NCBI GenBank assembly: GCA_038243995.1
Contig: JBBRTV010000011.1
Coordinates: 1-64,000, forward strand
Direction: 5' to 3'
Source: Scleromatobacter sp038243995
GTDB taxonomy: Bacteria > Pseudomonadota > Gammaproteobacteria > Burkholderiales > Burkholderiaceae_C
Length of the DNA: 64,000 bases
Below the pieces are notes generated by a model. It did no database searches. It was not told where the DNA came from and was given only the letters and a program-made list of their open reading frames with translations. Below are positions 57,625 through 64,000 of this stretch, piece after piece; position 1 is the stretch's first letter; each line of letters opens with the position of its first letter. The position numbers and the translations under genes are program-made.

Positions 57625-58962
57625 TCAAACCAGCAGCAGCAGGTGCTCGCGCTCCCACGAGCTGATGACGCGGTTGTAGGTGGCGTACTCGAGCTCCTTG
57701 ACCGCGCAGAACGCCTTGACGAACAGCGGCCCCAGGACGTCGGACAGCGCGTCGCAGCCGCGCATGCGGGCGATCGCGTCTTCCAGGTGGCGCGGCAGTT
57801 CGTAGTCGAGATCCCAGGCGCTGTTGCTCATCGGATCGGACGGCAGGACGCGTTCCTTCATGCCGAGATAGCCGCAGGCGAGCGTCGCCGCCATCGCGAG
57901 GTAGGGGTTCACGTCGACGCCGGGCACGCGGTTCTCGACGCGGCGCGCCTCGGGGCCGGACTTGGGCACGCGGATGCCGCAGGTGCGGTTGTCGTGCCCC
58001 CAGCGGACGTTGATGGGCGCCGACATGAAACGCGACAGCCGGCGATACGAGTTGACGTAGGGCGCCAGCATGGGCATGACGAGGGGCACGTATTTCTGCA
58101 GCCCGCCGATGAAGTGCGAGAAGCTGTCGCTGGCGCCGCCGTCGGCGTTGGAGAAGATGTTGCGGCCGGTCTCCGCGTCCACGATGCTCTGGTGGATGTG
58201 CATGGCGCTGCCCGGCTCGCGCTCCATCGGCTTGGCCATGAAGGTGGCGAAGATGCCGTGCCGCAGCGCGGTCTCGCGCACGGTGCGCTTGAACAGGAAC
58301 ACGCGGTCGGCGAGGTCCATCGGGTCGCCGTGCGAGAAGTTGATCTCCATCTGGCCGGCGCCCGCCTCGTGGATCAGCGTCTCGACGCCGAGTCGGTGCA
58401 CGCCGCAGAACTGCGACAGCTCCATGAAAAACGGGTCGAAGTCGTTGACGGCGTCGATCGAGTACGACTGGCGCCCGGCTTCGGGCTTGCCGGTGCGGCC
58501 CAGCGGCGGCTGCAGCGGCTCGTGCGGGTTCTGCTGGCGTGCGACGAGGTAGAACTCCATCTCGGGCGCGACCACCGGTCGCCAGCCCTGCGCGGTGTAG
58601 AGGGCCATCACGCGGCGCAGGACGCTGCGAGGGGACAGTTCCACGGGCGAGCCGTCGAATTCGTGGCAATCGTGGATGACGACGGCGACGGGCTCGGCGG
58701 CCCAGGGGACGACGCGGGCGGTGCTGACGTCGGGGAGGCAGACCATGTCGGGGTCGGTTTCGCCGACGTAGGGGCCGTTGTCGGGCTGCTGTCCGTTGAC
58801 GGTGTTGAGCAGGACGCTCTTGGGGATGCGCATCTCGCCGGCTGCGAGGAACAGATCTTTCGGCAGGATCTTGCCGCGCGCGATGCCGGTCATGTCGGGG
58901 ATGACGCACTCGACTTCGTGGATGCGGTGCTGGGTGAGGAAATCGAGGAGGGCGGTGGACAT
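57625..58962 (-). CDS. puuA: Glutamine synthetase family, gamma-glutamyl-polyamine synthetase type (PuuA-like)
   Basis: 445 residues. It has the GS catalytic core: PEMEFYLVARQ with the first Glu, HEAGAGQMEINFSHGDPMDL (Mg/Glu site), MHIHQSIVDAETG with the metal His, and NRTCGIRVPKSGPEARRVEN for ATP and substrate binding. It lacks the long N-terminus and the adenylylation loop of GlnA and matches the size of PuuA/SpuI. In that family it joins glutamate to putrescine or another amine using ATP. First gene of the synthetase-aminotransferase-gntR operon. Confidence 0.87.
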   Translation of the reverse strand: MSTALLDFLTQHRIHEVECVIPDMTGIARGKILPKDLFLAAGEMRIPKSVLLNTVNGQQPDNGPYVGETDPDMVCLPDVSTARVVPWAAEPVAVVIHDCHEFDGSPVELSPRSVLRRVMALYTAQGWRPVVAPEMEFYLVARQQNPHEPLQPPLGRTGKPEAGRQSYSIDAVNDFDPFFMELSQFCGVHRLGVETLIHEAGAGQMEINFSHGDPMDLADRVFLFKRTVRETALRHGIFATFMAKPMEREPGSAMHIHQSIVDAETGRNIFSNADGGASDSFSHFIGGLQKYVPLVMPMLAPYVNSYRRLSRFMSAPINVRWGHDNRTCGIRVPKSGPEARRVENRVPGVDVNPYLAMAATLACGYLGMKERVLPSDPMSNSAWDLDYELPRHLEDAIARMRGCDALSDVLGPLFVKAFCAVKELEYATYNRVISSWEREHLLLLV

Positions 58963-58997
58963 GGACGACGCGGCGGGATCGGCGCGCTCGGAGTAGA

Positions 58998-59007
58998 TGT
59001 GATCACA
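58998..59007. promoter_or_regulatory. Putative GntR operator, site 1 (TGTGATCACA)
   Basis: A perfect 10-base palindrome about 36 bases upstream of the synthetase start codon, inside the shared 12-mer ATGTGATCACAA found again at site 2. It suits an FCD-type GntR protein. Confidence 0.7.
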
Positions 59008-59028
59008 AGTATGGATCAGTTGTGTTGC

Positions 59029-59035
59029 TATATAT
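59029..59035 (-). promoter_or_regulatory. Candidate -10 element of the puuA-like operon
   Basis: A TATATAT stretch in otherwise GC-rich DNA, located between the two TGTGATCACA sites. It is a plausible -10 for leftward transcription. A clear -35 is not seen, so this is tentative. Confidence 0.4.
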
Positions 59036-59063
59036 GACTATTTCTGATGATGAATTTGTTGTA

Positions 59064-59073
59064 TGTGATCACA
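59064..59073. promoter_or_regulatory. Putative GntR operator, site 2 (TGTGATCACA)
   Basis: An identical copy of site 1, 66 bases away centre to centre (about six helical turns), on the far side of the candidate -10. The flanking bases ATGTGATCACAA are also shared. Paired sites bracketing a promoter are typical of looping repression. Confidence 0.7.
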
Positions 59074-59117
59074 AAGGTCTATGTTTGTTTGCATGCATGC
59101 TTGCATGCTTGCTTCGT

Positions 59118-59231
59118 CTGCGGCTCGGGGAGGTCGGGGGGGGGCGGCGTCGCGGGTGTCCCCCGCCGGCCTGCGGCCGGCTCCTCCTTTACCCCGCGAC
59201 GCCGGCCCCCCCCGACCTCCCCGAGCCGCAG
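59118..59231. repeat. Long near-perfect inverted repeat (39-bp arms, 36-base loop)
   Basis: Bases 59118-59156 are complementary to 59193-59231 at 38 of 39 positions, including a G9 run pairing with a C8 run. The loop contains a second smaller dyad (GCCGGCC-TGC-GGCCGGC). It lies between the puuA-like promoter and the end of acnB. It has no T-run of its own, so it is not a standard terminator. It may be a cruciform, a mobile hairpin or a barrier between the two transcripts. Confidence 0.85.
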
Positions 59232-59273
59232 GCCGAGCCGCAGACCGAGCCGCCAACAAAGAAACCACCAAAC

Positions 59274-59298
59274 AAAAAAAGAGGCCGAAAAATCGGCC
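59274..59298 (-). terminator. Intrinsic terminator of acnB
   Basis: Read on the minus strand: GGCCGA-TTTT-TCGGCC stem-loop followed by TCTTTTTTTG. The T-run corresponds to A bases at 59274-59280. It lies 33 bases after the acnB stop. Confidence 0.88.
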
Positions 59299-59330
59299 CC
59301 CTTCAGGTCAAAGCAGGAGCGTGCAGTCGA

Positions 59331-61919
59331 TCACGCCACCAACACGCCCTTGGCCGTTTCGGCGAACTCTTCGATGCGGTCGAAGTTCATGTAGCGGTAG
59401 ATGTTGTCGCCGTCCGCATTCACCACGCCCATGTCGGCGTGGTATTCGGCGACGGTCGGGATGCGGCCGAGCTTCGATGCGATCGCGGCCAGTTCGGCCG
59501 AGGCCAGGAACACGTTCGAGTTCTTGCCGAGCCGGTTCGGGAAATTGCGCGTCGAGGTCGAGACCACCGTGGCGCCTTCGCGCACCTGGGCCTGGTTGCC
59601 CATGCACAGCGAACAGCCCGGCATCTCCATGCGCGCGCCGGCCGTGCCGAACGTGCCGTAGTGGCCTTCCTTCGTCAACTCGGCGGCGTCCATCTTGGTC
59701 GGCGGGGCGACCCACAGCTTGACCGGGATGTCGCGCTTTCCTTCCAGCAGCTTCGAGGCCGCGCGGAAGTGGCCGATGTTGGTCATGCACGAGCCGATGA
59801 AGACCTCGTCGATCTTCGTGCCGGCCACCTCGCCCAGGAACTTCGCGTCATCCGGATCGTTCGGGCAACAGAGGATGGGCTCCTTGATGTCGGCCAGGTC
59901 GATCTCGATGACTTCGGCGTATTCCGCGTCCGCGTCGGGCTGCAGCAGTTCCGGGCTCGCGATCCAGGCTTCCATCGCCTTGATGCGGCGCTCCAGCGTG
60001 CGCTTGTCCTGGTAGCCGTCGGCGATCATGTTCTTCATCAGGACGATGTTGCTCGTCATGTATTCGATGATCGGCTCCTTGTTCAGGTGCACCGTGCAGC
60101 CGGCGGCCGAACGCTCGGCCGACGCGTCGCTCATCTCGAACGCCTGTTCCACCTTCAGGTCGGGCAGGCCCTCGATCTCGAGGATGCGACCCGAGAACGC
60201 GTTCTTCTTGCCTTGCTTGGCGACCGTCAGCAGGCCGGCCTTGATGGCGTAGAGCGGGATCGCGTGCACGAGGTCGCGCAGCGTGATGCCGGGCTGCATC
60301 TGGCCCTTGAAGCGGACGAGGATGGATTCGGGCATGTCCAGCGGCATCACGCCCGTGGCGGCGCCGAAGGCGACCAGGCCGGAGCCGGCCGGGAAGCTGA
60401 TGCCGATGGGGAAGCGCGTGTGGCTGTCGCCGCCGGTGCCGACGGTGTCGGGCAGCAGCAGGCGGTTCAGCCAGCTGTGGATGATGCCGTCGCCCGGGCG
60501 CAGCGCGACGCCGCCGCGGTTGCTGATGAAGGCCGGCAGATCGTGGTGCATCTTGACGTCCACCGGCTTCGGGTACGCCGCCGTGTGGCAGAAGCTCTGC
60601 ATGACCATGTCGGCGCTGAAGCCCAGGCAGGCCAGGTCTTTCAGTTCGTCGCGCGTCATCGGGCCGGTGGTGTCCTGGCTGCCGACGGTGGTCATCTTCG
60701 GCTCGCAATACGTGCCGGGGCGCACGCCGTGCCCTTCGGGGAAGCCGCAGGCGCGGCCGACCATCTTCTGCGCCAGCGTGAAGCCGGCCTTCGATTCGAT
60801 CGGCGCGGTCGGCAGGCGGAAGGCGGTCGACGCGGGCAGCTTCAGGAACTCGCGTGCCTTCGCGGTGAGCGAGCGGCCGATGATCAGGTTGATGCGACCG
60901 CCGGCGCGCACTTCGTCGAACTGCACGTCGCTCTTGAGCTTGAACTCGGCGACGGTGACGCCGGCCTTTTCGACGCGGCCCGCGTACGGGTAGACGTCGA
61001 TCACGTCGCCCATGTCCAGCATGGAGACGTCGACCTCGATCGGCAGCGAGCCGGAGTCTTCCTGCGTGTTGAAGAAGATCGGGGCGATCTTGCCACCCAG
61101 CGTCACGCCGCCGAAGCGCTTGTTCGGCACGAACGGGATGTCCTCGCCGGTCGCCCACACCACGCTGTTGGTGGCGCTCTTGCGGCTCGATCCGGTGCCG
61201 ACCACGTCGCCCACGTAGGCGACCAGGTGGCCCCTCTTCTTCAGGTCCTCGATGAACTGCATCGGGCCGCGCTTGCCGTCTTCTTCCGGCGTGATGCCGG
61301 GGCGGGCGTTCTTCAGCATGGCCAGGTAGTGCAGCGGGATGTCGGGACGGCTCCAGGCGTCCGGCGCGGGCGACAGGTCGTCGGTGTTCGTCTCCCCGGT
61401 GACCTTGAACACGGTCACGGTGATCTTGCTCGCCACTTCGGGGCGGGTCGTGAACCACTCGGCCTTCGACCAGCTGTCGATGACCTCGGAGGCGAACTTG
61501 TTGCCGGCCGTGGCCTTCTCGGCGACGTCGTGGAAGAAATCGAACATCAGCAGCGTCTTCTTCAGCGCCGCGGCGGCGACCTGGGCGACGTCGGCGTGAT
61601 CCAGCAGGTCGATCAGCGGCTTGACGTTGTAGCCGCCGACCATCGTGCCGAGGAGCTCGGTGGCCTTGGCCTTGGAGATCAGCGCGACCTCGACGTCGCC
61701 GTGCGCGACCGCCGAGAGGAAGCTCGCCTTGACCTTGGCGGCGTCGTCGACGCCCGGGGGCACGCGGTGGGTCAGCAGGTCGAGCAGGAACGCTTCTTCG
61801 CCGGCCGGCGGCGCTTTCAGCAGTTCGATCACGGCCGCGGTCTGCGCCACGTCCAGCGGCAGCGGCGGGATGCCGAGGGCGGCGCGCTCGGCCACGTGTT
61901 GGCGATAGGCTTGAAGCAT
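59331..61919 (-). CDS. acnB: Aconitate hydratase B (2-methylisocitrate dehydratase)
   Basis: 862 residues. ATG 61919 (MLQAYRQHVAERAALGIPPL) is chosen for an AGGAG site 7 bases upstream and because AcnB proteins start there. HEAT-like domain, swivel domain (GDVVGTGSSRKSATNSVVWA) and catalytic domains with GTGGDSHTRFP. The iron-sulfur ligands are the Cys in IGSCMTNIGHFRAA and both Cys in GCSLCMGNQAQVREG. TCA-cycle enzyme that interconverts citrate and isocitrate; AcnB can also bind RNA when iron is short. Confidence 0.97.
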   Translation of the reverse strand: MLQAYRQHVAERAALGIPPLPLDVAQTAAVIELLKAPPAGEEAFLLDLLTHRVPPGVDDAAKVKASFLSAVAHGDVEVALISKAKATELLGTMVGGYNVKPLIDLLDHADVAQVAAAALKKTLLMFDFFHDVAEKATAGNKFASEVIDSWSKAEWFTTRPEVASKITVTVFKVTGETNTDDLSPAPDAWSRPDIPLHYLAMLKNARPGITPEEDGKRGPMQFIEDLKKRGHLVAYVGDVVGTGSSRKSATNSVVWATGEDIPFVPNKRFGGVTLGGKIAPIFFNTQEDSGSLPIEVDVSMLDMGDVIDVYPYAGRVEKAGVTVAEFKLKSDVQFDEVRAGGRINLIIGRSLTAKAREFLKLPASTAFRLPTAPIESKAGFTLAQKMVGRACGFPEGHGVRPGTYCEPKMTTVGSQDTTGPMTRDELKDLACLGFSADMVMQSFCHTAAYPKPVDVKMHHDLPAFISNRGGVALRPGDGIIHSWLNRLLLPDTVGTGGDSHTRFPIGISFPAGSGLVAFGAATGVMPLDMPESILVRFKGQMQPGITLRDLVHAIPLYAIKAGLLTVAKQGKKNAFSGRILEIEGLPDLKVEQAFEMSDASAERSAAGCTVHLNKEPIIEYMTSNIVLMKNMIADGYQDKRTLERRIKAMEAWIASPELLQPDADAEYAEVIEIDLADIKEPILCCPNDPDDAKFLGEVAGTKIDEVFIGSCMTNIGHFRAASKLLEGKRDIPVKLWVAPPTKMDAAELTKEGHYGTFGTAGARMEMPGCSLCMGNQAQVREGATVVSTSTRNFPNRLGKNSNVFLASAELAAIASKLGRIPTVAEYHADMGVVNADGDNIYRYMNFDRIEEFAETAKGVLVA

Positions 61920-61984
61920 GAGGTTCTCCTGGAATGCCGACATCGGCGTCAAAGTGAGGGGTGAGTGGTTCGGTTCGGGGTCGC

Positions 61985-62013
61985 GGGGCGGGTGGCGGGT
62001 GGCGGGTGGCGCC
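61985..62013. repeat. Short GGGTGGC tandem repeat
   Basis: Three head-to-tail copies of GGGTGGC in the acnB upstream region, followed by GCCACC, which can pair back on them. It lies about 70 bases before the acnB start and may affect its leader. Function unknown. Confidence 0.5.
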
Positions 62014-62046
62014 ACCGGGCGCCGTGCGCGCTTGCGCGTCGGATGG

Positions 62047-62466
62047 TCAGGTCTTGGGCACGATGACCTTGAGCCCCTTGAAATAGTCCCGGAAGAAGCC
62101 CTCGTCGCGCGTGATCAGGCCGTTGCACTGAAGCAGGGCGTGGGCGCCGACGAGGAAGTCGGGCATCGTGCGCGGCGAGCCGACGACCTTGCCCGCGGCG
62201 CGCGCCCGTTGCATGTATTTGCGCTGCATTTCGCCGGCCCGCACGGCCGAACGCTGCTCGATGGCCGAGAAGGTGAGGCCCATGTCGTCGAGCGCGTCCA
62301 TCACCTCGGCGCCGTGGCCCAGGCCCGCGGTGACCTCGCTCGCGACGACGTCGCAGACGACCACCGGGCCGCTGCCGAGCGCCAGCCGCAGGCAGGCCTC
62401 CGCCGCATCGGCGCCGCTGCCGTCGCCCAGCAGGTCGATCAGGACGGAGGTGTCGATGGCGATCAT
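62047..62466 (-). CDS. vapC: PIN-domain toxin, VapC type
   Basis: 139 residues. The first PIN Asp is Asp5 in MIAIDTSVLIDLL; further acidic residues are in CDVVASEVTAGL, SPRTMPDFLVGAHALL and LITRDEGFFRDYF. These give the four-acidic-residue nuclease site of VapC-type RNases. It lies 22 bases after the AbrB-type gene, in the normal antitoxin-toxin order. Predicted to cut tRNA or other RNA when the antitoxin is lost. Confidence 0.9.
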   Translation of the reverse strand: MIAIDTSVLIDLLGDGSGADAAEACLRLALGSGPVVVCDVVASEVTAGLGHGAEVMDALDDMGLTFSAIEQRSAVRAGEMQRKYMQRARAAGKVVGSPRTMPDFLVGAHALLQCNGLITRDEGFFRDYFKGLKVIVPKT

Positions 62467-62488
62467 CGAGGGCTGCCGTGGCGCTGCA

Positions 62489-62734
62489 TCAGAATTCGGG
62501 TTTCTCGTCCGGCGCGCGGCCGCGCAGGTCCTTCATGACGTCGTCGGTGGAAACGCCGCTGGGCAGCTTGAAGCGGCCGCGCACGCGCGAGATGGCGTCG
62601 GTGACGTCCTTGCGCAGGATGATCCGCCCGCCGTCCAGCTCGACCTTCAACACGGTGCCCTTGGTGAGTCCCAGCGCGTCGCGCACGGCTTTGGGCAGCG
62701 TGATCTGGCCGCGTTCGGCGACGGTGGCTTCCAT
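62489..62734 (-). CDS. vapB: AbrB/SpoVT-fold antitoxin, VapB type
   Basis: 81 residues from ATG 62734, which has a strong GAGGTG site 6 bases upstream; an ATG 18 bases further up has none. The swapped-hairpin DNA-binding domain reads MEATVAERGQITLPKAVRDA with LGLTKGTVLKVELDGG, and the C-terminal part (GVSTDDVMKDLRGRAPDEKP) would wrap the toxin. Such antitoxins repress their own promoter; an ACTGAA-TCG-TTCAGT dyad lies upstream. Confidence 0.88.
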   Translation of the reverse strand: MEATVAERGQITLPKAVRDALGLTKGTVLKVELDGGRIILRKDVTDAISRVRGRFKLPSGVSTDDVMKDLRGRAPDEKPEF

Positions 62735-62792
62735 GTTCACCTCGGGGTTCATGCACCGAATCGGGAACGTTCGGTATGCACATTGTATACGT

Positions 62793-62807
62793 ACTGAATC
62801 GTTCAGT
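62793..62807. promoter_or_regulatory. Putative vapBC operator
   Basis: ACTGAA-TCG-TTCAGT is a perfect 6-3-6 palindrome about 60 bases upstream of the antitoxin start, between the divergent vapBC and metalloprotease genes. A second small dyad (GAACGTTC) lies nearer the start. Confidence 0.55.
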
Positions 62808-62882
62808 CATCATGTGGACTGACAGCTTTATCCCTATTTGTTCCTGCGTGGAACCAATCGAACTTTCACGTATCCTGATTCC

Positions 62883-64000
62883 ATGCCCCAATTCCGACCG
62901 CTTTCGCCCCTGAGCCTCCTCGCTTCCGCCTGCGTCGCCCTTCTCTCCGCTTGCGCCACCACGCCCAAGGGCGATGCCGGCGTGGCCGCGGTCGCCGCCG
63001 TGGCGGCTGTTCCCGCGCCCGAGTCGCAGGCCGCCCCGGCGGCCGCGGCGCCGGCCAGCGCCGCCAGCGCCATGGGCCCGGCGAGCCCGCCTGTCGCCCG
63101 CATCGTCACGTTGAAGAACGGCCAGCAGGTGACGGTGACGCCGGTGGGCGCCCCGCCCGGGCCCGCCGTCCCCGCCTATGCCGTCCTCACCAAGGACGCG
63201 CGCCGCATCGACGGCATGCTGACGATGTGGCAGAAGGAGGACAAGGTCTGGCTCGAGCTGAAGCCGGAAGATTTCAACAAGCCGATGTTCTTCTCGCCCA
63301 AGATCTCGCAGGGCCTGGGCGAGCCGGGCTTTTACGGCGGCTCGATGGCGAACCGCTTTGCTGCCTGGGGGGCGCCGCAGATCGTCGAGTTCCGCAAGAT
63401 CCACAACCTGGTGCAGATGATCGCGCTCAACGAGACCTTCCGCGCGCAGGACGGCACGCCGCAGGCGCACGCGGTCGAGGCCGCCTACTCGGCCAGCCTG
63501 CTCGGCAGCACGACGATCGCCAGCCAGCCTGCAGCCGACTCCCGGGGCGTGCTGGTGGAGGCCAACAACCTGTTCCTGAACGACACGCTCGGGATGGCGA
63601 TCCACCTGCAGCAGACCTTCCGCCAGAACTACGCCTACGACGTCCGCAACTCGTTCTTCGACTATGTGCGCGGCGCTCCCGACGAACTGGTGTTCGACAT
63701 CACGGCGCACTACGCGACGGCGACGATCGCCACCGCCGCCCCCAATGCGCCGCCCGGCACGCCCGTTCCCAGCCTGCCGAGCTTCGTGCCCGACGTGCGC
63801 AGCGTGTTCCTGGGCCTGCACTACTCGCTCGCCCGGCTGCCCGAAAAGCCGATGGAGCCGCGCGACGCCGACCCGCGCGTCGGCTACTTCACGACCACCG
63901 CGGCCAACTTCACCGACGACGTCGCGCGCACGCCGCGCGAACGCTTCATCGCGCGCTGGCGGCTGGAGAAGAAGGATCCGGCGGCGCCGTTGTCCGAGCC
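62883..64000 (+). CDS. DUF5117/zinc-metalloprotease lipoprotein, N-terminal part (runs off the window)
   Basis: At least 372 residues from ATG 62883; open to the last base. Lipoprotein signal (LSLLASACVALLSACATT), an Ala/Pro-rich linker, then DGMLTMWQKEDKVWLELKPE, KPMFFSPKISQGLGEPGFYG and EFRKIHNLVQMIALNETFRA. It continues with YYSTAR-type segments (LGLHYSLARLPEKPMEPRDA, GYFTTTAANFTDD). This order matches the DUF5118/DUF5117 region that precedes a zinc protease domain (HExxH) in large periplasmic proteins. The catalytic motif would be beyond the window. Confidence 0.82.
   Translation, partial: MPQFRPLSPLSLLASACVALLSACATTPKGDAGVAAVAAVAAVPAPESQAAPAAAAPASAASAMGPASPPVARIVTLKNGQQVTVTPVGAPPGPAVPAYAVLTKDARRIDGMLTMWQKEDKVWLELKPEDFNKPMFFSPKISQGLGEPGFYGGSMANRFAAWGAPQIVEFRKIHNLVQMIALNETFRAQDGTPQAHAVEAAYSASLLGSTTIASQPAADSRGVLVEANNLFLNDTLGMAIHLQQTFRQNYAYDVRNSFFDYVRGAPDELVFDITAHYATATIATAAPNAPPGTPVPSLPSFVPDVRSVFLGLHYSLARLPEKPMEPRDADPRVGYFTTTAANFTDDVARTPRERFIARWRLEKKDPAAPLSE

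Overview
The window is GC-rich DNA whose genes read as those of a betaproteobacterium, most likely Burkholderiales. This rests on the composition, long uninterrupted frames on both strands, and the gene families present (AcnB, ribE beside an RluA-type synthase, DUF5916 and DUF5117-type proteins, a PuuA-like glutamine synthetase). The genus cannot be set from the sequence. No CRISPR array, rRNA, prophage or intact insertion sequence was seen.

Region 1 (1-16.7 kb) begins with the 3' end of a tRNA-Lys(CTT) gene and its terminator. A copper/silver resistance island follows, entirely on the + strand. It has two modules. The first holds small His/Cys-rich exported proteins, a TolC-type channel, a Tat-exported multicopper oxidase, a CusF-like protein, CopC, CopD and a Cu(I) P-type ATPase with three N-terminal metal-binding repeats. 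The second is a complete CusCBA-type efflux pump with its own small exported protein. The ATPase would clear the cytoplasm, the oxidase would turn Cu(I) into Cu(II), CopC/CusF would handle periplasmic copper, and CusCBA would expel it across the outer membrane. The island shows decay: a DUF302 remnant, a frameshifted small gene and a collapsed Fic gene. No integrase or metal regulator is in view.

Region 2 (16.7-29.1 kb) is a ten-gene minus-strand operon with a divergent GntR regulator and an SDR dehydrogenase. The genes are a sugar ABC transporter, aldo/keto reductase, COG3618 lactonase, LgoD-like Zn-dehydrogenase, UxaB-like reductase, mutarotase, UxaA-type dehydratase and KdgK-type kinase. 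Together they spell an oxidative route from L-galactose (or a related L-sugar) through L-galactonate, D-tagaturonate, D-altronate and KDG to KDPG. Three or four copies of a TTGGTCAGACCAA-like site lie between the divergent promoters.

Region 3 (29.1-50.1 kb) is mixed chromosomal content: a YeeE/YedE transporter, a patatin, an ECF sigma factor with a tiny zinc anti-sigma, a chemoreceptor, a Kelch protein, a gene broken by one TAG codon, an ArsC/Spx-like protein, riboflavin synthase, an RluA synthase, a FabH-like ketosynthase, a DUF5916 outer-membrane protein, a large CHASE hybrid histidine kinase, a TetR remnant in a 1.2-kb gap with a decayed inverted repeat, exonuclease I and a ketopantoate-reductase homologue.

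Region 4 (50.1-64 kb) holds PBP1A, a PAS histidine kinase, a DszC-like flavoprotein, a putative polyamine/amine operon (PuuA-like synthetase, class III aminotransferase, GntR regulator) preceded by two identical TGTGATCACA sites, a striking 39-bp-arm inverted repeat, aconitase B, a VapBC-type toxin-antitoxin pair, and the start of a DUF5117-type metalloprotease lipoprotein that runs off the end.
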